64,000 nt of DNA from Pseudoalteromonas carrageenovora IAM 12662 (GTDB lineage Bacteria; Pseudomonadota; Gammaproteobacteria; Enterobacterales; Alteromonadaceae), in the NCBI RefSeq assembly GCF_900239935.1, contig NZ_LT965928.1, positions 730,945 through 794,944 on the forward strand, read 5' to 3'. The notes under the pieces were generated by a model, which was given only the letters and a program-made list of their open reading frames with translations, did not search any database and was not told the DNA's origin. The position numbers and the translations under genes are program-made. Numbering within the stretch: the first letter of the stretch is position 1; each line of letters starts with the position of its first letter. Below, piece after piece: positions 56,501-64,000 of this stretch.

Positions 56501-56975
56501 CCGAAAGCGCGAGCATATCGCCCGATATTTTATTACTACTTTGCAGCAGTAAAAAGCTGGTACTAAGGGCTTTTAATTGCAGCGCAATATAAGGAATAGT
56601 CGCTAATAATGCGATTAAAGTTACCATAATTGCAGTGGTTTGGCGCTTGCCATAACGCGCAGAAATAAAGTCGGCAATGGTGGTTATGTTTTGCTTTTTA
56701 CTTACTAACACCAGTTTGCGTAAAAACCCTTGGCCGAAAAAAAACAACAGTGCAGGGCCTAATAATATGGGTAAATAACTCCAGCTGCTGGTGGCTGCTG
56801 TACCTACAGAGCCATAGTAGGTCCACGATGTACAATAAATACCTAAAGATAAAGAATATACAAAAGGGTGATGGCTTATACGCTTTGCCAATGGTGTTGT
56901 TTTATCGCCCCAGTTGGCAAGCCAAAACAGCACACCTATATAACCTAAAGCAACAATAATGAGTACGGCAGTCAT
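53535..56975 (-). CDS. crbS: Hybrid sensor histidine kinase with sodium:solute-symporter sensor domain (CrbS-like)
   Basis: 1146 residues. An SSS/SSF symporter-like domain with about 13 helices (about 1-490), a STAC-like linker (about 520-610), a PAS domain (about 620-745; HGISVVDKDLNLVAWNKRYG), a coiled coil, HisKA with His802 in LASHDILQPLNA, an HATPase (about 900-1015; NLVSNAVKYT, DTGPGI, GVGLGLGVV) and a C-terminal receiver with Asp1080 (VILMDYQLG). It matches CrbS/CbrA-type kinases that couple solute entry to control of acetate or carbon use. CrbS is favoured by the receiver domain and by the divergent acetate-class symporter. The partner regulator (CrbR-type) is not in this window. Confidence 0.85.
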   Translation of the reverse strand: MTAVLIIVALGYIGVLFWLANWGDKTTPLAKRISHHPFVYSLSLGIYCTSWTYYGSVGTAATSSWSYLPILLGPALLFFFGQGFLRKLVLVSKKQNITTIADFISARYGKRQTTAIMVTLIALLATIPYIALQLKALSTSFLLLQSSNKISGDMLALSATLIMAMFAIFFGTRKVDVTEYRSGLMLAVAFESMIKLIALVAVAGLAVYTLFNMPVATSNKVSESIWQHWADFNFFSFNFIGQSLMAAAAIICLPRQFHVTVVDNQDKRHLFTARWAFPLYLLLTAAMILPIATAAIHPDIGSGFSPDSFVLALPLIHDQAFLTTFVFIGGLSAATAMIVVATLTLSTMISNDVVLPLMLRRKFKRNLITSSYKSRILLVRRFTIAGILILAYFYQQWFGHSSALASMGLVAFSLVTQLLPSIVGGLYWRKGHAYGVYAGLVAGFICWILFLMMPILDAGAVIDSELQQTLITRGTLIALFANIGCYISFSLGAEERLIDKIQAAAFVNPKDQAILSRRLNKNVKATVYDFKILLQTFLGIQRSQQVLAHYALAHHLNDNSGHPEPEFIAYCERALTGVLGASSAQALIHTVSSGKRMAFEEVVNFFDETTQALQFNQNLLYTSLENLSHGISVVDKDLNLVAWNKRYGEMFGYPEGFLEVGQPIQDIIRYNAERGECGPGEIDRQVEKRVQHLKNGSSHHFIRHRRNGQVYEMIGNPLPDGGFVTSFSDITNHISTQNALEEINMDLENRIEARTQEVQTINKDLQAQIDSRVQTEQALTLAKREAEQANDSKTRFLTLASHDILQPLNAARLYLAAIDEKQLDKTNQNSFDKLGDSLDSTVHLMSALLEIAKLEQGAMTPTPRHFSIDDILAPLQSEYAILSSDKGLKLSVRSNQQIVHSDITYLRRIIQNLVSNAVKYTDKGRVLIACRNRKHNLRIEVWDTGPGISEVEQAKIFNDFYRIEAGDNKGVGLGLGVVKRMADLLSLELDVHSEPGKGSRFSIEVPYGDGQFVQQKPAASSLIENRAAINIVAVDDDPENLAAMASLLKKWQANYTLFDDVDKVLEHAKQNKAPDVILMDYQLGNECDGITLIKTLREIWQGDIPAILITAVRDTELKQETKAANIHYLSKPIKPGKLKALLNHST

Positions 56976-57032
56976 GTTGTTATTAACCTTATTAGTAAAA
57001 CATTTCCCTCAACCTTGAGAGCATTAACACAA

Positions 57033-57046
57033 TACCAGAACTGGTA
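57033..57046. promoter_or_regulatory. Palindrome TACCAG-AA-CTGGTA upstream of the hybrid kinase
   Basis: Perfect 6-2-6 inverted repeat 58-71 bp before the kinase ATG, in the 411-bp divergent region 56976-57386. The remainder of that gap is AT-rich promoter sequence with one other notable site (57257-57272). It is a candidate operator for an unknown regulator. Confidence 0.45.
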
Positions 57047-57256
57047 ATAAGTGTGCGTGCAGATTTTTACTTTAAAACGCGCTTATTTTTATAATCTATT
57101 GAATATATTAAGTAAATTTATATTTAGTATTTTTATTAGACTAATGTCGCATTATTGACCAATTTAGAGTTACTGCACTTTACTGACACTCTGATAGTAG
57201 CTTAACTTCATGAAAAATATGATTTTAATGTTTATTTATAAAATGTGTATTTACAG

Positions 57257-57272
57257 TTTACGTAAACGTTAA
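57257..57272. promoter_or_regulatory. Palindrome TTTACGT-AA-ACGTTAA, LiuR-like, upstream of the symporter operon
   Basis: Imperfect 7-2-7 inverted repeat (one mismatch), 115-130 bp before the DUF4212 start. From memory it resembles the sites of MerR-family LiuR regulators of branched-chain amino-acid and acyl-CoA genes in related gammaproteobacteria. The match is unverified. Confidence 0.4.
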
Positions 57273-57370
57273 CAAGCTGTTACGACTATGGTCTCAATTC
57301 AATATTTAAGCTGCGTTGCTAAATTGATTAGCGAAGATAAAAAACCACCCATCGCGATACTGCGATGCTT

Positions 57371-57378
57371 AAAGGGGA
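57371..57378 (+). promoter_or_regulatory. Shine-Dalgarno AAAGGGGA fixing the DUF4212 start
   Basis: A strong purine-rich site 8 nt before the ATG at 57387. The open frame reaches 33 codons upstream without such a site. Confidence 0.75.
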
Positions 57379-57386
57379 AAATAAAA

Positions 57387-57650
57387 ATGGCTTTTAAAGA
57401 TGAAGAACAAGCAAAAGCTTATTGGGCAGAAAACATTTCACTACTGTTTAAATTACTAGCAGTGTGGTTTGTGGTCTCGTTTGGCTTTGGCATATTACTG
57501 GTAGATGTACTTAATGAAGTACGTTTTTTTGGGTTTAAACTTGGCTTCTGGTTCTCCCAGCAAGGCGCGATTTACACCTTTGTTGCTTTGATTTTTGTGT
57601 ACGTTTTCAAAATGAATACGTTAGATAAAAAATACAGCGTAGACGAATAG
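57387..57650 (+). CDS. DUF4212 small membrane subunit of the sodium:solute symporter
   Basis: 87 residues from the ATG with the strong ribosome site. AYWAENISLLFKLLAVWFVVSFG gives helix 1 and FWFSQQGAIYTFVALIFVYVF helix 2. Small proteins of this type are encoded just before VC_2705-type symporters and probably form a complex with or stabilise them. The stop lies 10 bp before the symporter start. Confidence 0.9.
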   Translation: MAFKDEEQAKAYWAENISLLFKLLAVWFVVSFGFGILLVDVLNEVRFFGFKLGFWFSQQGAIYTFVALIFVYVFKMNTLDKKYSVDE

Positions 57651-57660
57651 GAGCTAAGCA

Positions 57661-59385
57661 ATGGATGTTCAAACACTCACATTTATAATTGTTGGTTTAA
57701 GCTTTGCGCTTTATATCGGCATCGCAATTTGGGCTCGAGCGGGCTCAACTAAAGAATTTTACGTAGCGGGCGGCGGCGTACCACCACTTGCTAATGGCAT
57801 GGCAACAGCTGCAGATTGGATGAGCGCCGCGTCGTTTATTTCAATGGCGGGTATTATTTCGTTCGCAGGGTATGATGGCGGCGTTTACTTAATGGGGTGG
57901 ACCGGCGGTTATGTATTACTCGCTATGTGTTTAGCGCCTTACTTACGTAAATTCGGCAAATTCACGGTACCTGATTTTATTGGCGATCGTTACTATTCAC
58001 AAACAGCGCGTGTTGTTGCTATTTTGTGTGCCATATTTATTTGTTTTACTTACATTGCAGGGCAAATGCGCGGCGTAGGCGTGGTATTTTCTCGCTTTTT
58101 AGAAGTAGAAATTGAAACCGGTGTATACATTGGTATGGTGATTGTATTCTTTTATGCAGTACTTGGCGGCATGAAAGGCATTACCTACACGCAAGTAGCA
58201 CAGTACTGTGTGCTTGTATTTGCATACCTTGTTCCTGCTATTTTTATCTCAATGATGATGACAGGCCACTTCTTCCCACAAACAGGTTTTGGCGCCACAC
58301 TTATTGGCACCGACGGCGTTTATGTACTCGATAAGTTAGACGGTTTAAGTGCAGAGCTTGGCTTTGCCCAATACACCGAAGGCTCTAAGAGCATGATTGA
58401 CGTATTTGCCATTACAGGTGCGTTAATGGTGGGTACTGCTGGTTTACCACATGTAATTGTTCGCTTTTTCACTGTACCTCGTGTTAAAGACACACGTATT
58501 TCAGCTGCGTGGACACTGGTATTTATTGCTATTGTCTATACCACAGCACCAGCGGTTGCCTCATTTGCTCGTGTAAACATGATTGATACCATTAACGGTA
58601 AAGACGGCAGTGGTACAGAGTACGCAGAAGCACCTGCGTGGATTAAAAACTGGGAACGCACAGGCCTTATTACCTTTGATGATAAAAACGGTGATGGCAA
58701 AATGTTCTACACAGCGGGTAAAATTGAAGATCCAAATAGCGCAAACGAAGTAAAAGTAGACCGCGATATTATGGTTCTTGCTAACCCTGAAATTGCCAAC
58801 TTACCAGCATGGGTAATTGCCTTAGTAGCCGCAGGGGGGATTGCAGCAGCACTATCTACTACCGCAGGTTTACTGCTGGTTATTTCGACCTCTGTTTCGC
58901 ACGATTTACTCAAGCGAACCCTTAAACCCGATATTAGCGATAAGCAAGAGCTACTGGCCGCTCGATTAGCTGCGATGGTTGCTATTGTTATATCCGCTTA
59001 CTTTGGTATTAATCCGCCAGGATTTGTAGCATCGGTGGTCGCGTTTGCCTTTGGTTTAGCGGCAGCGAGTTTCTTCCCAGCAATTATCATGGGTATATTC
59101 TCTAAAACAATGAACAGAGAAGGTGCAATTGCCGGCATGGTAACGGGTATTGGCTTTACCGCTGCGTATATTATCTTCTTTAAGTTTGTAAGCCCTGAGC
59201 TAAATAGTCCTGAAAATTGGTTCTTAGGTATTTCTCCAGAAGGCATAGGCCTAGTTGGTATGATTATTAACTTTGTAGTTGCAGCGACTGTACTTAAGTT
59301 TACTCAGCCTACACCTGTTGAAATTCAAGAAATGGTAGAAGGTATTCGTAATCCTAAAGGGTCGGCTGGAGCACATGCTCACTAA
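57661..59385 (+). CDS. Sodium:solute symporter, VC_2705 subfamily (acetate/short-chain carboxylate class)
   Basis: 574 residues with about 13 helices and the SSF fold: EFYVAGGGVPPLANGMATAADWMSAASF, YTQVAQYCVLVFAYLVPAIFI and the GLPHVIVRFFTVP signature. An extracytoplasmic insertion (about 300-375) contains a calcium-loop-like DDKNGDGKM. This is the group near ActP that imports acetate, pyruvate or propionate with Na+. It is divergent from the CrbS-like kinase, probably its regulator, and a CoA ligase able to activate the substrate lies at 17926-19809. Confidence 0.88.
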   Translation: MDVQTLTFIIVGLSFALYIGIAIWARAGSTKEFYVAGGGVPPLANGMATAADWMSAASFISMAGIISFAGYDGGVYLMGWTGGYVLLAMCLAPYLRKFGKFTVPDFIGDRYYSQTARVVAILCAIFICFTYIAGQMRGVGVVFSRFLEVEIETGVYIGMVIVFFYAVLGGMKGITYTQVAQYCVLVFAYLVPAIFISMMMTGHFFPQTGFGATLIGTDGVYVLDKLDGLSAELGFAQYTEGSKSMIDVFAITGALMVGTAGLPHVIVRFFTVPRVKDTRISAAWTLVFIAIVYTTAPAVASFARVNMIDTINGKDGSGTEYAEAPAWIKNWERTGLITFDDKNGDGKMFYTAGKIEDPNSANEVKVDRDIMVLANPEIANLPAWVIALVAAGGIAAALSTTAGLLLVISTSVSHDLLKRTLKPDISDKQELLAARLAAMVAIVISAYFGINPPGFVASVVAFAFGLAAASFFPAIIMGIFSKTMNREGAIAGMVTGIGFTAAYIIFFKFVSPELNSPENWFLGISPEGIGLVGMIINFVVAATVLKFTQPTPVEIQEMVEGIRNPKGSAGAHAH

Positions 59386-59407
59386 GCCTACTTATTTATA
59401 AAGCACC

Positions 59408-59433
59408 AAAAGCCCGACTTTAGTCGGGCTTTT
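59408..59433 (+). terminator. Intrinsic terminator of the symporter operon
   Basis: 12-bp stem AAAAGCCCGACT/AGTCGGGCTTTT, then a T tract. Confidence 0.9.
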
Positions 59434-59478
59434 TATTTGTATAAATAATGAGTACATTGGTGCAGTGTATACTTTTTA

Positions 59479-61329
59479 ATGAGTGCAACAATGAGTGTAG
59501 AACAACAAGAAGTAGCCCAGTATGTGTGTATGCAAGCGCCTTTTAGTATGTTGCAAACAAGTGCATGCGAATACTTTGTAAGCCATTTAGATTGTGTTTA
59601 CCTAACACGCGAAAACCAAGCACAATGGCTGCAAAGCGAAAGTCCAAAGCTCTTTTTAATTCGCTCAGGTTTGTACGACTTGGTTGATGCCAAAGGCGAC
59701 GTAGTAACGCGTTTAGCGCAAGGTGATTATTTTGGTTACCCCTCGCTTTTAACCGGAGAAGCAATACAAAATAGGTTAGCGGTTCAAAAAGAGGGCATAG
59801 TGTATATGCTCAGCCAAGAGCACTTTGATTTTTTACGCCGTGAATACAAACCGTTTGAGCAATATTTTGTAAGGGCGCACGCAAACCGTTTACTCTCATC
59901 ACATTATAAAAGTAAAAACGATAGCTGGTCTGAGCGTAAAATATCTGAGCTTATGACCCGCAAAGCGATAACTTTAGCGCCCGATGCGAGCATTAGGCAA
60001 AGTGCTAAAAAAATGAAAGAGCATGGCGTGTCTTCAATTATGATCACCGAACATGCCCATTTAGTAGGTGTAGTTACTGACCGTGATTTACGTAACAGGG
60101 TACTTGCCGACGAAGTAGACCCAAAAGAAGCTGTTAGCAGCATAATGACCGCTAAACCCAAGTTTATTTTTGAAAATAACCGCGTGTTTTCTGCGCTGCA
60201 TTTAATGCTTAAATATAATATTCACCACTTACCTGTACTTGATGAAAACCATAAACCGTTGGGTATGCTTACTAGCACCGATTTACTACGCCAGCAAAAA
60301 AGCGATCCAGTACAACTCATTGGCCGCATTTATAAAGCGCATACCATTACTGACTTAAAACGCTACGCAAAAGAAATTCCTGAGCTCCTACGTAGTTTTT
60401 CATACAACATTGATGATATATCACTAATTGGTAAATTATTAAGCGGTTTAACCGATGCACTAACATCGCGCCTTATTCATTTATTTCAAGAAGATAATGG
60501 TGCAGCGCCCACCAGTTTTAGCTTTATTTGTTTTGGCTCGCAAGCGCGAGAAGAGCAAACCCTGCACTCAGACCAAGACAACGGTTTACTACTGCCTGAT
60601 GATTTAAGTGATGAACAACACGCTTACTTTAAACATATGGGGGAGTTTGTATGTGAACAGTTAGTAGAGTGCGGAATTAGACGTTGCCCTGGAAATATTA
60701 TGGCCAGCAGCGATTTATGCCGAATGAGTATAAGTGACTGGTGTGAGCGCTTTTTTAAATGGATAAAAAGCCCAACGCCAAACGCCATGCTTAACTGTAA
60801 AATATTTTTTGATTTGCGCTTTATTGAAGGCTCAAATGCCTTGTACAGCAGCTTTTGTGAGCAGCTTACTCGCATATCTCGCAATGAATTATTTTATGCC
60901 GCTATGGCAACCGATATAAGCAGTAACAGCGTACCGATTGGTCTATTTAACAAGTTTAAAACCGAAAAAACCGATCAAAATAATAAATACATAGATTTAA
61001 AAACACGTGGTGTGGTTATTATTAACGACATAGCAAGGTTATACGCACTTAAAGCTGGAATTAGGCGCGCTAATACACAAGAGCGATTAGATGCGCTTTT
61101 AAAGCACAGCTTACTCAGTAAAAAGGATATATATAATTTAAAAGATTGCTGGCGATTCTTAACTCAACTGCGCTTAAGTACTCAGATAAATGAAGAGGGA
61201 TTACCAAGTAACTGTATTAATCCTGATAAGTTAAATTCGCTTGAGCGCCATCAGTTAAAAGAAGCTTTTTACTTAGTTAAGCAAGCGCAGCAAGCCGCCG
61301 CGTTTAAATTTGCTCGTGGCAGTTTATAA
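59479..61329 (+). CDS. cNMP-binding / CBS / DUF294 nucleotidyltransferase-like signalling protein
   Basis: 616 residues. The cyclic-nucleotide-binding domain (about 20-135) includes LAQGDYFGYPSLL. Two CBS motifs (about 155-275) include HGVSSIMITEHAHLVGVVTDRDLRN and HHLPVLDENHKPLGMLTSTDLL. The DUF294 nucleotidyltransferase-like domain (about 300-430) has the GSQAREEQTLHSDQDNG motif, with its Gly-Ser and Asp pair. A DUF294_C helical domain (about 455-610) closes it. The layout suggests a cNMP- and adenylate-responsive regulator with a possible nucleotidyl-transfer activity. A second ATG four codons in (59491) could also start it. It lies next to the exonuclease gene (20 bp), a pairing that often accompanies symporter/CrbS loci. 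Confidence 0.85.
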   Translation: MSATMSVEQQEVAQYVCMQAPFSMLQTSACEYFVSHLDCVYLTRENQAQWLQSESPKLFLIRSGLYDLVDAKGDVVTRLAQGDYFGYPSLLTGEAIQNRLAVQKEGIVYMLSQEHFDFLRREYKPFEQYFVRAHANRLLSSHYKSKNDSWSERKISELMTRKAITLAPDASIRQSAKKMKEHGVSSIMITEHAHLVGVVTDRDLRNRVLADEVDPKEAVSSIMTAKPKFIFENNRVFSALHLMLKYNIHHLPVLDENHKPLGMLTSTDLLRQQKSDPVQLIGRIYKAHTITDLKRYAKEIPELLRSFSYNIDDISLIGKLLSGLTDALTSRLIHLFQEDNGAAPTSFSFICFGSQAREEQTLHSDQDNGLLLPDDLSDEQHAYFKHMGEFVCEQLVECGIRRCPGNIMASSDLCRMSISDWCERFFKWIKSPTPNAMLNCKIFFDLRFIEGSNALYSSFCEQLTRISRNELFYAAMATDISSNSVPIGLFNKFKTEKTDQNNKYIDLKTRGVVIINDIARLYALKAGIRRANTQERLDALLKHSLLSKKDIYNLKDCWRFLTQLRLSTQINEEGLPSNCINPDKLNSLERHQLKEAFYLVKQAQQAAAFKFARGSL

Positions 61330-61349
61330 GGCGTATTTTAGGAAAGACC

Positions 61350-61973
61350 ATGGTGAAAAAATTGCTTAGCGAATACTTTAAAAAGCGAAATTTATTAAGT
61401 CAAAATGCGTTAACACAGCGCTATTTAGTTATTGATTTAGAGCTAACAGGGCTTGATGCAAAACAACACGAAATTGTATCGGTAGCGTGGGTTGTAATAG
61501 ATAACCAATGTATAAAAATGAGTGAGTCAAAACACTTAGTTAATAAAGATGTTAAAAGCCTAGAGCAAAGCCCTGTATATCATGGAATTAACGACGATAC
61601 TTTAGCTAAAGGGCAAAGCCTTACCAGTATATTAGCGCAATTAAGCAGCCACTTTAGTGATTGTATTTTAGTGTTTCATAATGCAATGCTTGATTGGGGC
61701 TTTTTAAAAGTGGCGCTTAAAAGCGCAAATATTAATATTCAACCCAAACTCATCCTCGACACGCTCCATATAGAACAAAAACGACTAATTAATCATTCGT
61801 GTGATATAAAACAAGATGATTTAACCCTAAGTGCGTGTCGTACGCGTTATGAGTTACCAAGTTATCATTGTCATCATGCGCTTACCGATGCACAAGCGAC
61901 CGCCGAATTACTACTAGCTCAGTGCCATCAAATAAGCCGTGGCAAAGAGTTGCAGTTGAGGTCAATAATTTAA
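61350..61973 (+). CDS. DnaQ-like 3'-5' exonuclease (DEDDh)
   Basis: 207 residues. Exo I DLELTGLD (Asp-x-Glu), Exo II HNAMLDWGFLK with its Asp and Exo III HHALTDAQATAELL with His and Asp form the DEDDh active site. It resembles the DNA polymerase III epsilon-type exonuclease paralogs. It follows the cNMP/CBS protein by 20 bp, so the two are likely co-transcribed. The exact substrate is unknown. Confidence 0.88.
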   Translation: MVKKLLSEYFKKRNLLSQNALTQRYLVIDLELTGLDAKQHEIVSVAWVVIDNQCIKMSESKHLVNKDVKSLEQSPVYHGINDDTLAKGQSLTSILAQLSSHFSDCILVFHNAMLDWGFLKVALKSANINIQPKLILDTLHIEQKRLINHSCDIKQDDLTLSACRTRYELPSYHCHHALTDAQATAELLLAQCHQISRGKELQLRSII

Positions 61974-62018
61974 CAAAACTACAGCATTTACTATTTATTT
62001 TGTTAAGATAAGAATTTT

Positions 62019-62025
62019 AAAAGGA
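62019..62025 (+). promoter_or_regulatory. Strong Shine-Dalgarno ahead of the broken membrane-protein gene
   Basis: AAAAGGA lies 6 nt before the ATG at 62032, showing where the gene originally began. Confidence 0.75.
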
Positions 62026-62031
62026 TTTTTT

Positions 62032-62725
62032 ATGGTAATTGAAGCCGCCAGTTAGTATTACAACCAGTTAAACAATGACCTTAAAGCAGTTAAAAAGTAC
62101 ATTCACAATAATTTTGGTGTGTTTCTTACTATTCTTTACTTACTGGGTAGTTTATCAGGTGTTGTGTATCTTTACGTTTTACTTAATAACTTTTCGGTTG
62201 ATGTATTCAACTTTATTGAAATAAGTGACTTTTTACTGGCACTGATTTCAAATCCTTTACTTATTACTCTTTATACTGCGATCATCGTTATAACTGCTAT
62301 TTATTTCAATTGGCGCTCAGGACACATACCAGACCCTAGTAAAACAAACATTTTAAAAAGACTTTATTATGGCTTTTGTTACCCGTACTATTTATTAAAA
62401 CCTAGTTATACAGCGGTATTATTTTTAGCGCTTATAATACCTACATACCCTACTATATTGGCGTATTTACATAGTAAAGATATAGTAAACGAAAAAACAA
62501 TGAGTTATCACTTATCATTAAATTATCCAATTACTCAGAGTAAAGTAACTCAACATTCAAAATGTTCAAATAGTAGCCTCAACAATTGGAAATTTATTTG
62601 TTTATGATAATAAACGAGAGAAGTTACTTATTATTTCACAAGAAAATATTTCAGCATTAATACCTAATCTACACCAAGAAAAATCGATTAAGCCAGAGTC
62701 AAAAGCTGCATCAAACACACAGTAA
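62032..62725 (+). pseudogene. Broken small membrane-protein gene (early amber codon plus frameshift)
   Basis: The ATG behind a strong ribosome site encodes MVIEAAS and then TAG (62053-62055). The same frame continues with protein-like sequence (YYNQLNDLKAVKKYIHNN) into two or three hydrophobic helices (to about 62490). After about 62548 that frame degenerates and stops at 62607. Meanwhile the +1 frame reads on as plausible protein (NIQNVQIVASTIGNLF, EKLLIISQENISALIP) to a TAA at 62723. A whole protein of about 230 residues is thus split by one nonsense and one single-base-type frameshift. The family is not recognised. A shortened product could begin at an internal GTG near 62119, but without a visible ribosome site. 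Confidence 0.75.
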
Positions 62726-62807
62726 TTAAACATTCGCTGAAACACGATTGGCTGCTATTTATTAGTATGGACGCATAACTCAGCATGGCACTTATTCAGG
62801 GCAAATT

Positions 62808-63542
62808 ATGAAACTCATCACTACTATTTTCTTAACCTTATTCCCAATTATCGCTTTTGCTAATTCAAGCTTACCTGCTAATCGTCATATTGCAGTGCAA
62901 GGATCAGCTGAGATATTGGCTGTGCCTGATATGGCTCAAATATCTTTTGAAGTAATAAGCTTTAAAGACAAATCACTTGATGCTAAACGTGATGTGGATG
63001 ACCGAGTGAATTTGTTACTTAAAGGTTTAAGCAAGTATGATGTTAAGGAGACTGATGTTTCCGCTTCAAGCCTGTTAACTCATAATGATGACGATATGTT
63101 TAATGTCGAGAGCGGTACAGCAATAAATGCAGGATATGTAGCAACAATAACACTTAAAGTAACATTAAGAAATATTGAAAAAGTGAATGATTTTATCGAT
63201 TTTGCACTAAGTGTAAAAATTAATGAAGTGACGAATATTGAGCTTATGTCTTCAAAATCTTCGCAGTTAGAAGCTGAAGCAACACAAGGCGCAATAGAAA
63301 ACGCTATAGTTAAAGGAAGCGAGCTTGCTAAAGCGTTTGGGGCAGAACTTGGAAAAATTTACAGTATTAATTCAAATTCTAACCGTTCAAGTTATGGTTA
63401 TGGCGCAGATAGTTTTGAGCGAATAGTAGTGACCGGCTCTAAAGTTACTAGAAATCCATTTAAGCAAGGTAGATACCTGCATGAAACTATTACATTTAAA
63501 TCATCTATAAATGTGGTGTTTGATTTAGAAGTAGATGATTAA
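62808..63542 (+). CDS. SIMPL (DUF541) domain periplasmic protein
   Basis: 244 residues. Signal peptide KLITTIFLTLFPIIAFANS, then the SIMPL domain: RHIAVQGSAEILAVPDMAQISFEV and a middle helix-strand pattern (VNLLLKGLSKYDVKETDVSAS). The C-terminal segment FKQGRYLHETITFKSSINVVFDLEV closes it. Members such as the E. coli protein YggE are periplasmic or outer-membrane linked, with roles in oxidative stress. It is a single gene followed by the peroxiredoxin-like gene. Confidence 0.85.
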   Translation: MKLITTIFLTLFPIIAFANSSLPANRHIAVQGSAEILAVPDMAQISFEVISFKDKSLDAKRDVDDRVNLLLKGLSKYDVKETDVSASSLLTHNDDDMFNVESGTAINAGYVATITLKVTLRNIEKVNDFIDFALSVKINEVTNIELMSSKSSQLEAEATQGAIENAIVKGSELAKAFGAELGKIYSINSNSNRSSYGYGADSFERIVVTGSKVTRNPFKQGRYLHETITFKSSINVVFDLEVDD

Positions 63543-63621
63543 GTTAAAATTTTCATTCCAAATACATTATCATAATGTAAGCTGGCTTTACGTTTTTGAT
63601 TAATTTGAAGGTAGCCATACT

Positions 63622-64000
63622 ATGAGCGATGAAAGCAACACATTAAAAGCACAAACCGAGGCAAAAGTAGCAGCAGGGCGAAAAGGTAATCCTGCTTTTA
63701 TGAAAGGTGTTGATGGGAGTATTGCTCAAGCAAAATCTTTTCAAGAGGGTGCTAACGCACTTGCTCTAAACCAAAACGCGCCAAACTTTGAGTTACCAAA
63801 TCAACATGGTCAATTGGTGCAGTTAACCGAGTTACTTACTAAAGGCCCCGTGGTTATTACTTTTTATCGTGGTAGTTGGTGTCCATACTGTAATTTGCAG
63901 CTAAAAGCGCTTCAATCACGCTTACCTGAAATTCATGCATTAGGCGCACAGTTGGTGGCTATTAGCCCGCAAGTGCCTGATGGCTCAATGAGCGAAAACG
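63622..64000 (+). CDS. AhpC/TSA-type peroxiredoxin-like protein (N-terminal part, cut by window edge)
   Basis: 126 residues visible. After a helical leader, NAPNFELPNQHGQLVQLTELL and FYRGSWCPYCNLQLKALQ show a thioredoxin-fold AhpC/TSA domain with the redox motif CPYC (first Cys about 94). There is no signal peptide, so it is cytoplasmic. It should reduce peroxides or act as a thiol oxidoreductase; the partner lies beyond the window. AAGG is 11 nt before the ATG. Its position behind the SIMPL gene suits a redox-stress group. Confidence 0.88.
   Translation, partial: MSDESNTLKAQTEAKVAAGRKGNPAFMKGVDGSIAQAKSFQEGANALALNQNAPNFELPNQHGQLVQLTELLTKGPVVITFYRGSWCPYCNLQLKALQSRLPEIHALGAQLVAISPQVPDGSMSEN

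Noticed and set aside
62053..62055. In-frame TAG as pyrrolysine or programmed readthrough
   Set aside because: A second, independent frameshift downstream makes simple gene decay more likely, and no recoding signal is visible.

Overview
The window looks like chromosome from a marine gammaproteobacterium of the Alteromonadales, most likely Pseudoalteromonas or a close relative. This is inferred from AT-rich coding sequence, a large GH2 beta-galactosidase, a lipoprotein PL7 alginate lyase, a TonB-dependent receptor, a symporter-linked hybrid kinase next to a VC_2705-type acetate-class symporter, many small diguanylate cyclase and MCP signalling genes, and short interspersed TIR-bounded repeats. 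No database search was possible. I see no rRNA, tRNA, insertion sequence, prophage or CRISPR array. Both ends cut through genes.

Layout. 1-5796 (minus) is a three-gene unit: a surface-type lipoprotein, a TonB-dependent receptor and a di-heme peroxidase cut by the window edge, with a Fur-like palindrome 35 bp before the first start. 5992-6684 is a ClpP-fold periplasmic protein. 6838-14492 is a five-gene operon with overlapping or abutting ORFs: TolC-type lipoprotein, membrane-fusion protein, RND pump, OmpR-type regulator and histidine kinase. Three phased TTAACCC repeats precede it. 14644-24471 holds mostly minus-strand single genes: esterase, metallo-beta-lactamase-fold hydrolase, soluble CZB chemoreceptor, propionyl/acetyl-CoA synthetase, Nudix (plus), alginate lyase, alpha/beta hydrolase, orphan solute-binding protein and an AraC regulator. 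That regulator is divergent from a two-gene unit for an SRPBCC protein and a fatty acid hydroxylase (24570-25834).

25839-32380 holds a DUF4105/Lnb-domain protein behind a DUF3015 gene, a pair of related small membrane proteins, a VOC protein, a duplicated-fold membrane protein and a 7TM diguanylate cyclase. 32584-35604 is a yqhC/yqhD-like aldehyde-reductase locus plus DoxX. 35674-39703 is lacZ with a divergent AraC regulator and no sugar transporter beside it. 39784-45905 is a divalent-metal efflux operon (CzcI-like, CzcC, CzcB, CzcA). 45984-53286 is a run of membrane or signalling genes of mostly uncharacterised families (DUF3754, VTT, GGEEF, DUF4397-like lipoprotein, DUF2339).

53535-61973 is a carboxylate-uptake and signalling block: a CrbS-like hybrid kinase divergent from DUF4212, an acetate-class Na+ symporter, a cNMP/CBS/nucleotidyltransferase protein and a DEDDh exonuclease. 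With the CoA ligase at 17926-19809 it suggests regulated use of short-chain fatty acids. 62032-62725 is a small membrane-protein gene broken by a nonsense codon and a frameshift. It is followed by a SIMPL protein and a peroxiredoxin-like gene cut by the right edge. Two 162-bp repeats with 12-bp terminal inverted repeats (34864-35025, 53362-53523) and a 44-bp internally deleted copy (14594-14637) lie between genes, each just past an intrinsic terminator.
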